Assembly (NCBI GenBank): GCA_017997515.1
Contig: JAGOEY010000006.1
Location: 1-17,659 of the forward strand
Reading direction: 5' to 3'
DNA from: Burkholderiaceae bacterium
GTDB lineage: Bacteria; Pseudomonadota; Gammaproteobacteria; Burkholderiales; Burkholderiaceae
DNA length: 17,659 bases
Shown here: positions 7,790 through 14,909 of the stretch, one piece after another
Position numbering within the stretch: the stretch's first letter is position 1
Layout of the letters: each line of letters starts with the position of its first letter
Program-made: the position numbers and the translations under genes
The notes under the pieces: model-generated
The model's input: only the letters and a program-made list of their open reading frames with translations
Databases searched by the model: none
Told to the model about the DNA's origin: nothing

Positions 7790-8413
7790 GTGGCACGTTA
7801 CCTCGGCCCCAAAGCCAAACTTTCCCGCCGTGAAGGCACCGACCTGTTCCTGAAGAGCGCACGCCGCTCGATCAGCGACAAGGCCAAATTCGACTCCAAG
7901 CCTGGTCAGCACGGCCGCACCTCGGGTGCCCGCACGTCTGACTTCGGTCTGCAACTGCGTGAAAAGCAGAAGGTCAAGCGCATGTACGGCGTGCTGGAAA
8001 AACAATTCCGCCGCTACTTCGAAGAAGCTGACCGCCGCAAGGGCAACACCGGTGCCAACCTGTTGTTCCTGTTGGAGTCCCGTCTGGACAACGTGGTGTA
8101 CCGCATGGGCTTCGGCTCGACGCGTGCAGAAGCCCGTCAGATGGTGTCGCACAAGGCGATCACGGTGAACGGCAAGTCGGTCAACATCCCTTCGTACCTG
8201 GTGAAAACCGGTGACGTGGTGGCAGTGCGCGAAAAGTCGAAGAAGCAAAACCGCATTGTTGAAGCGCTGCAACTGGCCCAGCAAGTTGGCATGCCAGCCT
8301 GGGTGGAAGTGGACTTGGCCAAGGCTGAAGGCGTGTTCAAGAAGGTTCCTGACCGCGATGAGTTCGGTTCGGACATCAACGAATCCCTGATCGTCGAACT
8401 GTATTCCCGCTAA
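7790..8413 (+). CDS. rpsD: 30S ribosomal protein S4
   Basis: S4 (uS4), 207 residues, a primary 16S rRNA-binding protein, important for translational accuracy and, in enteric bacteria, repressor of the alpha operon. It uses a GTG start preceded by AAAGGACA. The opening [26 protein letters not shown] and the S4 RNA-binding domain (about 97-160: [39 protein letters not shown]) are diagnostic. The N-terminus has no cysteines, so this is the zinc-free form. Its start lies behind a hairpin-bearing 119-base spacer. Confidence 0.99.
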   Translation: MARYLGPKAKLSRREGTDLFLKSARRSISDKAKFDSKPGQHGRTSGARTSDFGLQLREKQKVKRMYGVLEKQFRRYFEEADRRKGNTGANLLFLLESRLDNVVYRMGFGSTRAEARQMVSHKAITVNGKSVNIPSYLVKTGDVVAVREKSKKQNRIVEALQLAQQVGMPAWVEVDLAKAEGVFKKVPDRDEFGSDINESLIVELYSR

Positions 8414-8420
8414 GTAAAGT

Positions 8421-8488
8421 GATCCACGGGCTGGCTTCGAGCCTGGCCGTGGATCCCATTTTCGTTCCTGAACCGCGAGGCATCGCGG
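8421..8488 (+). other. Two hairpins in the rpsD-rpoA spacer (possible attenuator)
   Basis: GATCCACGG (8421-8429) pairs perfectly with CCGTGGATC (8447-8455); inside it GGCT/AGCC (8433-8436/8440-8443) can pair with a TCG loop. The sequence CCATTTTC follows, a weak U-run. A second hairpin, CCGCGA/TCGCGG (8473-8478/8483-8488) with loop GGCA, comes next, and TTAC/GTAA (8508-8511/8516-8519) forms a third, small dyad. The first could cause partial termination or RNase processing between rpsD and rpoA. It cannot be a complete terminator unless rpoA has a promoter that I do not see. Confidence 0.5.
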
Positions 8489-8548
8489 TGCAGGTGCTTC
8501 ATCAGCCTTACCGGTGTAACGAGCTGGGGGCATTGAGAGGAAGTCTGC

Positions 8549-9538
8549 ATGCAAACAAATTTGCTGAAACCCAAAGCTATCACCGTTGAGCAGCTGGGCC
8601 TGAACCGGGCCAAGGTCGCACTGGAGCCTTTCGAGCGTGGTTACGGCCATACGCTGGGTAACGCCATCCGCCGCGTGCTGCTGTCGTCCATGGTGGGGTA
8701 CGCAGCGACAGAAGTCACCATTGCAGGTGTTCTGCACGAGTACTCGTCCATTGACGGCGTGCAGGAAGATGTTGTCAACATCCTGCTGAACCTGAAGGGT
8801 GTGGTCTTCAAGCTGCACAACCGTGACGAAGTGACCCTGAGCCTGCGCAAAGACGGCGAAGGTGTTGTGACGGCCGCTGATATACAGACGCCCCATGACG
8901 TGGAAATCATCAACCCTGATCACATCATTGCCACGCTGTCGCAAGGCGGCAAGCTGGACATGCAGATCAAGGTGGAAAAAGGCCGTGGTTATGTGCCCGG
9001 CAGCATGCGCCGTTACGGCGACGAGCCCACCAAGTCGATTGGCCGTATCGTGCTGGATGCATCGTTCTCGCCCGTCAAGCGTGTGAGCTACACGGTTGAA
9101 AGCGCGCGTGTTGAGCAACGTACCGATCTGGACAAGCTGGTTGTCGAAATCGAAACCAACGGTGCCATTTCTGCGGAAGATGCAGTGCGTGCTTCTGCCA
9201 AGATCCTGGTGGAACAACTGGCTGTGTTTGCTCAGCTCGAAGGTGGTGACCTGCCATCATTTGAGCCACAAGCTGCACGCGGCAATACGCCGTTCGACCC
9301 GATTCTGCTGCGTCCTGTCGATGAGCTGGAACTCACGGTTCGTTCTGCCAACTGCCTGAAGGCCGAAAACATCTACTACATCGGTGACCTGATTCAGCGC
9401 ACCGAAAATGAGCTGCTCAAGACCCCGAATCTGGGTCGCAAGTCGCTCAATGAAATCAAGGAAGTGCTGGCTTCGCGCGGCTTGACGCTGGGCATGAAGC
9501 TGGAGAGCTGGCCACCGGCTGGTCTCGATAAGCGCTGA
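8549..9538 (+). CDS. rpoA: DNA-directed RNA polymerase subunit alpha
   Basis: Alpha subunit, 329 residues, the normal size in proteobacteria. The N-terminal domain (about 1-232) dimerises and assembles beta and beta'; it shows [23 protein letters not shown] near 32-54 and [29 protein letters not shown] and [14 protein letters not shown] further on. The C-terminal domain (about 250-329) binds UP elements and activators; it has [22 protein letters not shown] and [35 protein letters not shown] (8536-8543) is five bases before the ATG. The 135-base upstream spacer is strongly structured. Confidence 0.99.
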   Translation: MQTNLLKPKAITVEQLGLNRAKVALEPFERGYGHTLGNAIRRVLLSSMVGYAATEVTIAGVLHEYSSIDGVQEDVVNILLNLKGVVFKLHNRDEVTLSLRKDGEGVVTAADIQTPHDVEIINPDHIIATLSQGGKLDMQIKVEKGRGYVPGSMRRYGDEPTKSIGRIVLDASFSPVKRVSYTVESARVEQRTDLDKLVVEIETNGAISAEDAVRASAKILVEQLAVFAQLEGGDLPSFEPQAARGNTPFDPILLRPVDELELTVRSANCLKAENIYYIGDLIQRTENELLKTPNLGRKSLNEIKEVLASRGLTLGMKLESWPPAGLDKR

Positions 9539-9547
9539 AATAGGCAC

Positions 9548-9625
9548 ACCCCCGAAGCGCCTTTGGCGCTTTCCCCCTTGCAGGGGGCGATACCAGCGGC
9601 CTGGCAAAGCCAGTTCCGCGGTATC
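9548..9625. repeat. Three-hairpin intergenic repeat between rpoA and rplQ
   Basis: Three consecutive dyads: AAGCGCC/GGCGCTT with loop TTT (9555-9561/9565-9571); CCCCCT/AGGGGG with loop TGC (9573-9578/9582-9587); and a compound stem GATACC/GGTATC (9589-9594/9620-9625) with GCGG/CCGC (9596-9599/9616-9619) and CTGGC/GCCAG (9601-9605/9609-9613) inside it, loop AAA. The style (CCCCCTTGCAGGGGG, then GCGGCCTGGCAAAGCCAGTTCCGC) resembles a family I associate with many Comamonadaceae intergenic regions. That identification is from memory; only one copy lies in this window. Confidence 0.6.
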
Positions 9626-9668
9626 TCTTGAAGGAAGGGATGTGCACACTGAAATAGCTTGTGAAAGC

Positions 9669-9674
9669 TATAAT
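9669..9674 (+). promoter_or_regulatory. Possible rplQ promoter (-10 box) inside a dyad
   Basis: A perfect TATAAT lies 84 bases before rplQ. It overlaps the right arm of a 7-base dyad, ATAGCTT/AAGCTAT (9654-9660/9665-9671). No good -35 sits 16-18 bases upstream (CACT/ACTG-like bases only), so an activator or a weak promoter would be needed. The leader behind it can form GTTCC/GGAAC (9680-9684/9692-9696) and GGGCAG/CTGCCC (9705-9710/9723-9728). Confidence is limited by the poor -35. Confidence 0.4.
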
Positions 9675-9757
9675 GTTGGGTTCCTCTTTGGGGAACAGTG
9701 CATTGGGCAGTACCTGATCCGGCTGCCCGATTTAATTTAAATGAAAAGGTAAGCACC

Positions 9758-10150
9758 ATGCGCCACGGACACGGACTCCGCAAACTCAACCGCACCAGCT
9801 CGCACCGCCTTGCGATGCTGCAAAACATGATGAACTCGCTCATCGAGCATGAAGTCATCAAGACCACGGTTCCCAAGGCCAAAGAACTGCGCCGCGTCAT
9901 CGAACCGATGATCACGCTGGCCAAGACCCCTACGCTGGCCAACCGCCGCCTGGCCTTTGACCGCCTGCGCAGCCGCGACAGCGTGACCAAGCTCTTCAAC
10001 GATCTGGGCCCCCGTTTCCAGACCCGTCCTGGTGGCTACACACGTATCCTGAAGATGGGCTTCCGCGTGGGTGACAACGCACCTATGGCGCTGGTCGAAT
10101 TGGTCGACCGTGCAGAAGTTTCTGCACCAGAAGCTGACAAAGCCGCATAA
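9758..10150 (+). CDS. rplQ: 50S ribosomal protein L17
   Basis: L17 (bL17), 130 residues, a bacterial large-subunit protein near the tunnel exit. The start [20 protein letters not shown] fixes ATG 9758, with AGGT (9747-9750) seven bases upstream; an in-frame ATG at 9698 would add 20 non-conserved residues. Also typical are [24 protein letters not shown] and the [24 protein letters not shown] stretch. It closes the alpha operon. The 219-base gap from rpoA is the longest in the cluster and holds a repeat, a possible promoter and leader hairpins. Its last codons contain the -35 of the tRNA promoter. Confidence 0.98.
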   Translation: MRHGHGLRKLNRTSSHRLAMLQNMMNSLIEHEVIKTTVPKAKELRRVIEPMITLAKTPTLANRRLAFDRLRSRDSVTKLFNDLGPRFQTRPGGYTRILKMGFRVGDNAPMALVELVDRAEVSAPEADKAA

Positions 10151-10162
10151 ATAGGCTATAAT
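10134..10162 (+). promoter_or_regulatory. Promoter of the initiator tRNA gene
   Basis: CTGACA (10134-10139, five of six -35 matches), a 17-base spacer and a perfect TATAAT (10157-10162). Transcription should start near 10168-10170, just before the mature tRNA 5' end at 10174. The -35 lies inside the last codons of rplQ. There is no terminator between rplQ and the tRNA, so the tRNA could be made both from this promoter and by read-through. Confidence 0.75.
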
Positions 10163-10173
10163 CTATCTCTTAC

Positions 10174-10250
<77 letters not shown>

Positions 10251-10270
10251 ACATGGCTTTACGGCCACTA

Positions 10271-10306
10271 CAAAAACCGCCACACAGCAATGTGTGGCGG
10301 TTTTTG
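10271..10306. terminator. Strong bidirectional intrinsic terminator
   Basis: CAAAAACCGCCACACA (10271-10286) pairs perfectly with TGTGTGGCGGTTTTTG (10291-10306), 16 base pairs with a GCAA tetraloop. On the plus strand TTTTTGTTTTT follows and ends the ribosomal/tRNA transcript. On the minus strand the A-run provides a T-tract for the converging DUF445 gene, whose stop is at 10318. Confidence 0.92.
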
Positions 10307-10317
10307 TTTTTACGGTG

Positions 10318-11583
10318 TCAGGTGGCCTTCAGCCATTGCGTGGCGGCATGGATACACAGGCCTACCAGCCCACCCACCAGCGTGCCATTGATACGGATGA
10401 ACTGCAGGTCGCGCCCGATGTTGCGTTCCAGTTCATTGGTCAATTCCGTCGCATTCCAGTCCTGGATGCGGTGCACGATGTAGCTGCGGATGTCTTCGCG
10501 GTAACGCTCAATGGGCACCGGCGCTGCGGCGAGGATCTGCGCATTGATCCATGCCTGTATGTCCGTATCCGCTTGCAGCTGTTTTCCGAGGGTGAGTGCC
10601 ATCCCGGTGATACGTGCACGGATGGATGAATCCTCTTTGTCCAAATCGTGCTGCAACCATGTTTGCAGCGACTGCCAGAGTCCATACACGTGGGCGTTGA
10701 AGGCAGGGTGGGCCAGTAATTGATCACGGATGGCTTCACCTTTGACCTGGAATTCCGGGTCTTCCTTGAGGCGCTGCGTAAAACCCGCCATCAGGCCGTC
10801 AAACCGCAGGCGCAGGATGTGTTGCGGGTCTTCTGCCATCTCGATGATGGTGCGCGCGACGGCTGCCACGATCTTGCGGGTGGCCATCTTGGCCGCAATG
10901 TTGTCGAGCCCTACATAACGCAGCCCTTTGACTTCGCGTGCAATGGCTTCGGTCAGTTCAGTCTGCAGGTTTTCACTCTGCAGCAAGGTCGCCACCTGCA
11001 GCAGCAGGTCGTCCAGCAACGCCTGGTGGCGGCCGCCTACCGTGAGGGTGTCCAGCACCTGCCCCGCAAGTTGCGAGACATCGATTTTCTGCAGCCCTGC
11101 AGACGCCGCCTGGCGGATGAATTCCCGTGCCCGGTCATCGTCCAGCGCGTGCAGGCCATACCGTGCGGCTACCACCAGATGCTGGCCGGTGGTCGCGGCA
11201 TTCTCCGGCTGCACCAGCCAGTGGGCCAGTGTGCCCGCAGGATCAAAACTGCGGATCTTGTCGAGCAACTGCGGAGTGCCCAAGAAGTTGTCGCAGATAA
11301 AACTCGCCAGATTTTCGCCAATACGGTCCTTGTTCTTCGGAATGATGGCGGTGTGGGGAATCGGCAGACCCAGCGGATGGCGAAACAGCGCTACCACCGC
11401 AAACCAGTCGGCAATGGCACCCACCATCGCCGCTTCTGAAAATGCCGCCACATAAGCCCAGGCCGGATGGCGCTGTTCCATGGCCACGGCCAGGACATAC
11501 AGCGCGCCTGCGCCACACAGCAGCGCCAGCGCAATACCTTTCATCCGTGCCAGGCGCTGGGCCTGCAGAACCGATTCAGCCAT
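10318..11583 (-). CDS. DUF445 family membrane protein (YjiN-like)
   Basis: 421 residues, of the DUF445 family (E. coli YjiN type), whose function is unknown. Two hydrophobic segments near the N-terminus (about 15-34 and 40-66) flank AFSEAAMVGAIADWFAVVALFRHPLGLPIPHTAIIP, the family signature. A long, mostly helical soluble region follows with repeated DxL/RxxxAxxxA patterns, and a last hydrophobic segment (about 399-416, GTLVGGLVGLCIHAATQWL) ends the protein, so both ends are probably membrane-anchored. Its ATG lies inside the end of the upstream oxidoreductase gene (ATGGCTGA, 8-base overlap), so the two are likely translated from one mRNA. A link between their functions is not evident. Confidence 0.9.
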   Translation of the reverse strand: MAESVLQAQRLARMKGIALALLCGAGALYVLAVAMEQRHPAWAYVAAFSEAAMVGAIADWFAVVALFRHPLGLPIPHTAIIPKNKDRIGENLASFICDNFLGTPQLLDKIRSFDPAGTLAHWLVQPENAATTGQHLVVAARYGLHALDDDRAREFIRQAASAGLQKIDVSQLAGQVLDTLTVGGRHQALLDDLLLQVATLLQSENLQTELTEAIAREVKGLRYVGLDNIAAKMATRKIVAAVARTIIEMAEDPQHILRLRFDGLMAGFTQRLKEDPEFQVKGEAIRDQLLAHPAFNAHVYGLWQSLQTWLQHDLDKEDSSIRARITGMALTLGKQLQADTDIQAWINAQILAAAPVPIERYREDIRSYIVHRIQDWNATELTNELERNIGRDLQFIRINGTLVGGLVGLCIHAATQWLKAT

Positions 11584-13672
11584 GCGGGGCGGGCTGGACC
11601 ACAGCGGGTTGCACGTCCACCAGGCAGTCGTAGAACGTGGGCGCGCGGCCCAGGTCGGTCAGCCGCTGGCTTGTGAGCTGGTTGACATTGGTGCCGTCCA
11701 CACCCAGCTTGCGCCACCAGATACCCAGGCCATGCACCACACCGTGCCGGGCGCGGCTGGACACCTTGGCCTTACACACGTGTTCCCCCCGGCTGTTGAA
11801 CACCCGCACCAGCATGCCGGACGTGATGCCACGGACTTCGGCGTCTGCCGCGCAGATCTCCAGCAGCGGTTCCCCTTCGATGTCGCGCAGGCTTTTCACA
11901 TTCACGAAGCTGGAGTTGAGAAAGTTGCGTGCAGGCGGTGAAATCATGGCCAGCGGGTAGGCGCCGGGTGCTCCCGCGGGTTCGTAGTTGGGCAGGTAGT
12001 CCGGCACGCCGTCCAGCCCTTGTGCTGCCAGCCGTGCGCTGAAGAACTCACACTTACCAGATGGCGTCGGAAACCCGCCTTCGGCAAACGGTGCCTCGGG
12101 CAGGGACAGGCTGGCAAACCCCCGCTCCAGCAACTGCTTGAAATCCACCTTGTCGCCATAAGCCTGCCGGCACAGTGTGGTGTCGTCGTCGGCAAAACAC
12201 GGGTCGGTGAAGCCCATACGCTGCGCCAGCGCCCGGAACACCGCGGTGTTTGGCCAAGCCCCACCCACCGGCGCAATGGCGGGCCGGTTCAGCAGCACAT
12301 CGGTGTGGCCATAGGCGACGTGTACGTCCCAGTGCTCCAGCTGGGTGGTGGCGGGCAGAACATAGTCGGCGTAATCCACAGTGTCGGTCTGGAAGTGCTC
12401 CAGCACCACGGTGAACAGGTCTTCGCGCGCAAACCCGGCAACCACTTTGGCAGACTCGGGTGCCACCGCCACCGGGTTGCTGTTGTAGACCACCACGGCG
12501 TCGATACGCGGGCCAAACTCCGGTGATGCCGCACGCAGCAGATCATCCCCAATCGTGGACATGTTGATGGTGCGGGGCAGGGGGCCCGGGACCAGATCCG
12601 GCCGCTGTAATGCCGCACGGTCCACCGGAAAATGGCCGGAGCTCGACAACAGCATGCCACCCGCCCGGTGCCGCCAGGCCCCCGTCAGCGCGGGCAGGCA
12701 AGCCACCGCCCGGGTCGCATTACCACCGCCACGGGCACGCTGCATGCCGTAGTTCAGTCGGATGGCGGCGGGCTGCGTGGTGCCGTAGTCGCGTGCCAGT
12801 GTGCGGATTTGTTCGGCAGGAATGCCGCAGACCACCGCCGCCCGCTCCGGGCTCCATTGCAAGGCCCGCGCCCGCAGTGCGTCCCAGCCCAGGGTGTGCT
12901 GGGCAATGTAGTCGTGGTCGAGCCAGTCGTGGGTGACCAGCTCATGCACCAGCGCCAGTGCCAGCGCCGCATCGGTGCCTGGCAGCAGGGCGATGTGTTC
13001 ATGGCATTTGTCGGCGGTCTCGGTCTTGCGCGGGTCGATACACACCAGCCGTGCGCCGTTGCGTTTGGCCTGCTGGGCGTAGCGCCAGAAGTGGAGGTTG
13101 CTGGCAATCGAGTTGCTGCCCCAGACCAGGATCAGCTGTGCTTCGGCGAAATGCTCCACCTTCATGCCGACCTTGCCGCCCAGCGTCTGCACCAGCCCTT
13201 CGGCCCCCGCTGATGCACAGATGGTGCGGTCCAGCAACGATGCCCCCAGCCGGTGGAAAAACCGCCGGTCCATACTTTCGCCCTGCACCAGCCCCATGGT
13301 GCCGGCGTAGCTGTACGGCAGGATGGCCTGCGGGTCACGTGCCGCAATGGCACCCAGCCGGGCGGCAATATCGGCCAAAGCAGCATCCCAGCTGACCTGC
13401 TCGAACTGGCCCGAACCCTTGGGGCCCACCCGTTTGAGCGGGTGCAGGAGCCGTTCGGGGTGGTAGGTGCGCTCGGTGTAACGCGACACCTTGGTGCACA
13501 GCACACCATCGGTATGCGGGTGTGCCGGGTTGCCTTGCACCTTCAGCGCCACGCCATTGGCTACGGTGGTGACCAAGGAGCAGGTGTCCGGGCAGTCGTG
13601 GGGGCAGGCCCCCACGGTGTGTTGTGTGCCTGCATCAGCCGGATGTTCGTGACCACGTTCCAAAAGTTTCAT
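11576..13672 (-). CDS. Molybdopterin (bis-MGD) oxidoreductase, DMSO reductase superfamily
   Basis: 698 residues. The N-terminus holds an iron-sulfur motif, CPHDCPDTC with Cys23, Cys27 and Cys31 plus Cys59 in GVLCTKVSRY, expected to bind a [4Fe-4S] cluster. The catalytic molybdopterin domain follows (about 75-490), with ILPYSYAGTMGLVQGESMDRRF, VWGSNSIASNLHFW and VVYNSNPVAVAP. The dinucleotide-binding domain (about 575-690) has MISPPARNFLNSSF and GIWWRKLGVDGTNVNQLTS. The form matches cytoplasmic MopB-type proteins with a CPHDCPDTC start; the substrate is unknown. There is no Tat signal. No electron-transfer partner or cofactor-insertion gene lies nearby. It shares a 50-base divergent spacer with the binding-protein gene. 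Confidence 0.9.
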   Translation of the reverse strand: MKLLERGHEHPADAGTQHTVGACPHDCPDTCSLVTTVANGVALKVQGNPAHPHTDGVLCTKVSRYTERTYHPERLLHPLKRVGPKGSGQFEQVSWDAALADIAARLGAIAARDPQAILPYSYAGTMGLVQGESMDRRFFHRLGASLLDRTICASAGAEGLVQTLGGKVGMKVEHFAEAQLILVWGSNSIASNLHFWRYAQQAKRNGARLVCIDPRKTETADKCHEHIALLPGTDAALALALVHELVTHDWLDHDYIAQHTLGWDALRARALQWSPERAAVVCGIPAEQIRTLARDYGTTQPAAIRLNYGMQRARGGGNATRAVACLPALTGAWRHRAGGMLLSSSGHFPVDRAALQRPDLVPGPLPRTINMSTIGDDLLRAASPEFGPRIDAVVVYNSNPVAVAPESAKVVAGFAREDLFTVVLEHFQTDTVDYADYVLPATTQLEHWDVHVAYGHTDVLLNRPAIAPVGGAWPNTAVFRALAQRMGFTDPCFADDDTTLCRQAYGDKVDFKQLLERGFASLSLPEAPFAEGGFPTPSGKCEFFSARLAAQGLDGVPDYLPNYEPAGAPGAYPLAMISPPARNFLNSSFVNVKSLRDIEGEPLLEICAADAEVRGITSGMLVRVFNSRGEHVCKAKVSSRARHGVVHGLGIWWRKLGVDGTNVNQLTSQRLTDLGRAPTFYDCLVDVQPAVVQPAPHG

Positions 13673-13722
13673 GTATTGTTACCAAAAGAATCATTGCCCC
13701 ACCTAACCCAGAGCACACCACC

Positions 13723-14868
13723 ATGCCCCTGCTGCCCCGCCCGCTGACCCGCCGCCAATTCTCCGTCGCCACCGGCGCTGCCCTGGTAGGCGCATCGCGC
13801 ATATCACTCGCCCAGGGGGAGGACAAGATCATTGTGGGCCAGTCGGCCCCGTTCACTGGGCCTGCTGCGCAGCTGGGTATCCAGTTTTACCAGGGGGCCA
13901 AGCTGCATTTTGACCGGGTCAACGCCCAGGGCGGCGGCCTGCGTCCGATTGAAATCCGCAACCTGGACGACGGCTACGAGCCCGAACGCTGCGCCGAGAA
14001 CACCCGCAAATTCATCGACGACGACGTGCTGGCACTGTTCGGCTACATCGGCACCCCTACCAGCCTGGCGGCGCTGCCTTTGGCGGTGAAGGCGCGGGTG
14101 CCGTTTTTTGCCCCCTTCACCGGGGCCATGTCGCTGCGCGAACCGTTCCACCGCAACGTGTTCCATGTGCGTGCGTCGTACAACGACGAAACGGCGCTCA
14201 TCGTGAAACAGCTCACCGAACTGGGCTTGAAGAAAATTGCGGTGTTCTACCAGAACGACGCCTATGGCAAGGCCGGCCTCGACGGCGTGACCCTGGCCCT
14301 GGCCGCACAAAACCTCAAACCGGTGGCGCTGGCCACGGTGGAGCGTAATTCGGTCGATGTGGCCGCTGCAGTGCAGAAACTGGTGGCGGCCGCTCCCGAC
14401 GCGGTGGTGCAGGTCAGTGCCTACAAGTCGTGTGCAGCCTTTGTGCGGGCGGCACGCAAGGCCGGGTATGGCGGCACTTTCTACAACGTGTCTTTTGTGG
14501 GCACCCAGGCGCTGGCCGACGAGCTGGGCAAGGACGGTGCCGGTGTGGTGGTCACCCAGGTGGTGCCTTCGCCCTACACCACCACCCACCCGCTGGCGCG
14601 CGAGTTTCTGGATGCCATCAAAAAATCCGGCGGTACCGTGCAGCCCAACTACTCCAGCATGGAGGGGTACCTGGCCGCCCGCATTTTTGTGGAAGGCCTG
14701 CGCAACGGCGGTGGCAAGGGCTCGCGTGACGGCCTCATCAACGGGCTGGAGTCGCGTGGCAACCAGCCTCTGAGCGGGTTTGCCGTGTCGTTTGGCCCCA
14801 CCGACCACGTGGCGTCGAATTTTGTGGCGCTGTCGATGCTCAAGGGCGACGGCACCGTGCGCAGCTAA
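13723..14868 (+). CDS. ABC transporter substrate-binding protein, branched-chain amino acid type, Tat-exported
   Basis: 381 residues from ATG 13723; the in-frame ATG at 13624 lies inside the divergent gene and would place the signal peptide internally, so it is rejected. The N-terminus has a twin-arginine signal (LTRRQFSVA, R10-R11), a hydrophobic stretch and a probable cleavage site after SLA at residue 30. The mature part is a Leu/Ile/Val-type periplasmic binding fold (Peripla_BP_6): IIVGQSAPFTGPAAQLG at its start, FGYIGTPTSLAALP, VFYQNDAYGKAGLDGV and VPSPYTTTHPLAREF. No permease or ATPase gene is within the window, so it works with a distant transporter or serves as a sensor. An M20 amidohydrolase gene follows after 41 bases. 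Confidence 0.92.
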   Translation: MPLLPRPLTRRQFSVATGAALVGASRISLAQGEDKIIVGQSAPFTGPAAQLGIQFYQGAKLHFDRVNAQGGGLRPIEIRNLDDGYEPERCAENTRKFIDDDVLALFGYIGTPTSLAALPLAVKARVPFFAPFTGAMSLREPFHRNVFHVRASYNDETALIVKQLTELGLKKIAVFYQNDAYGKAGLDGVTLALAAQNLKPVALATVERNSVDVAAAVQKLVAAAPDAVVQVSAYKSCAAFVRAARKAGYGGTFYNVSFVGTQALADELGKDGAGVVVTQVVPSPYTTTHPLAREFLDAIKKSGGTVQPNYSSMEGYLAARIFVEGLRNGGGKGSRDGLINGLESRGNQPLSGFAVSFGPTDHVASNFVALSMLKGDGTVRS

Positions 14869-14879
14869 CGCTCTAAACT

Positions 14880-14906
14880 GCAGTCCTGCCATGCAACCAG
14901 GACTGC
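14880..14906 (+). promoter_or_regulatory. Hairpin hiding the SD of the M20 gene
   Basis: GCAGTCCTG (14880-14888) pairs perfectly with CAGGACTGC (14898-14906), a 9-base-pair stem with a 9-base loop. The only SD-like sequence for the ATG at 14910 is AGGA (14899-14902), seven bases upstream and inside the right arm. Folded, the stem would block ribosome binding. No U-run follows, so a terminator is less likely. It fills almost all of the spacer after the binding-protein gene. Confidence 0.55.
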
Positions 14907-14909
14907 CTT

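Noticed and set aside
7709..9217. Long minus-strand open frame (502 codons) opposite rpsD and rpoA
   Set aside because: It is antisense to two certain genes, spans their spacer, and resembles no protein. Such frames arise from the third-position G/C bias on the coding strand.
9741..9752. Three-codon ORF (ATG AAA AGG TAA) before rplQ
   Set aside because: Too short to judge; no SD of its own, and it overlaps the SD of rplQ.
14880..14906. Hairpin as terminator after the binding-protein gene
   Set aside because: No U-run follows the stem; it ends three bases before the next ATG and contains its SD, so RBS control fits better.
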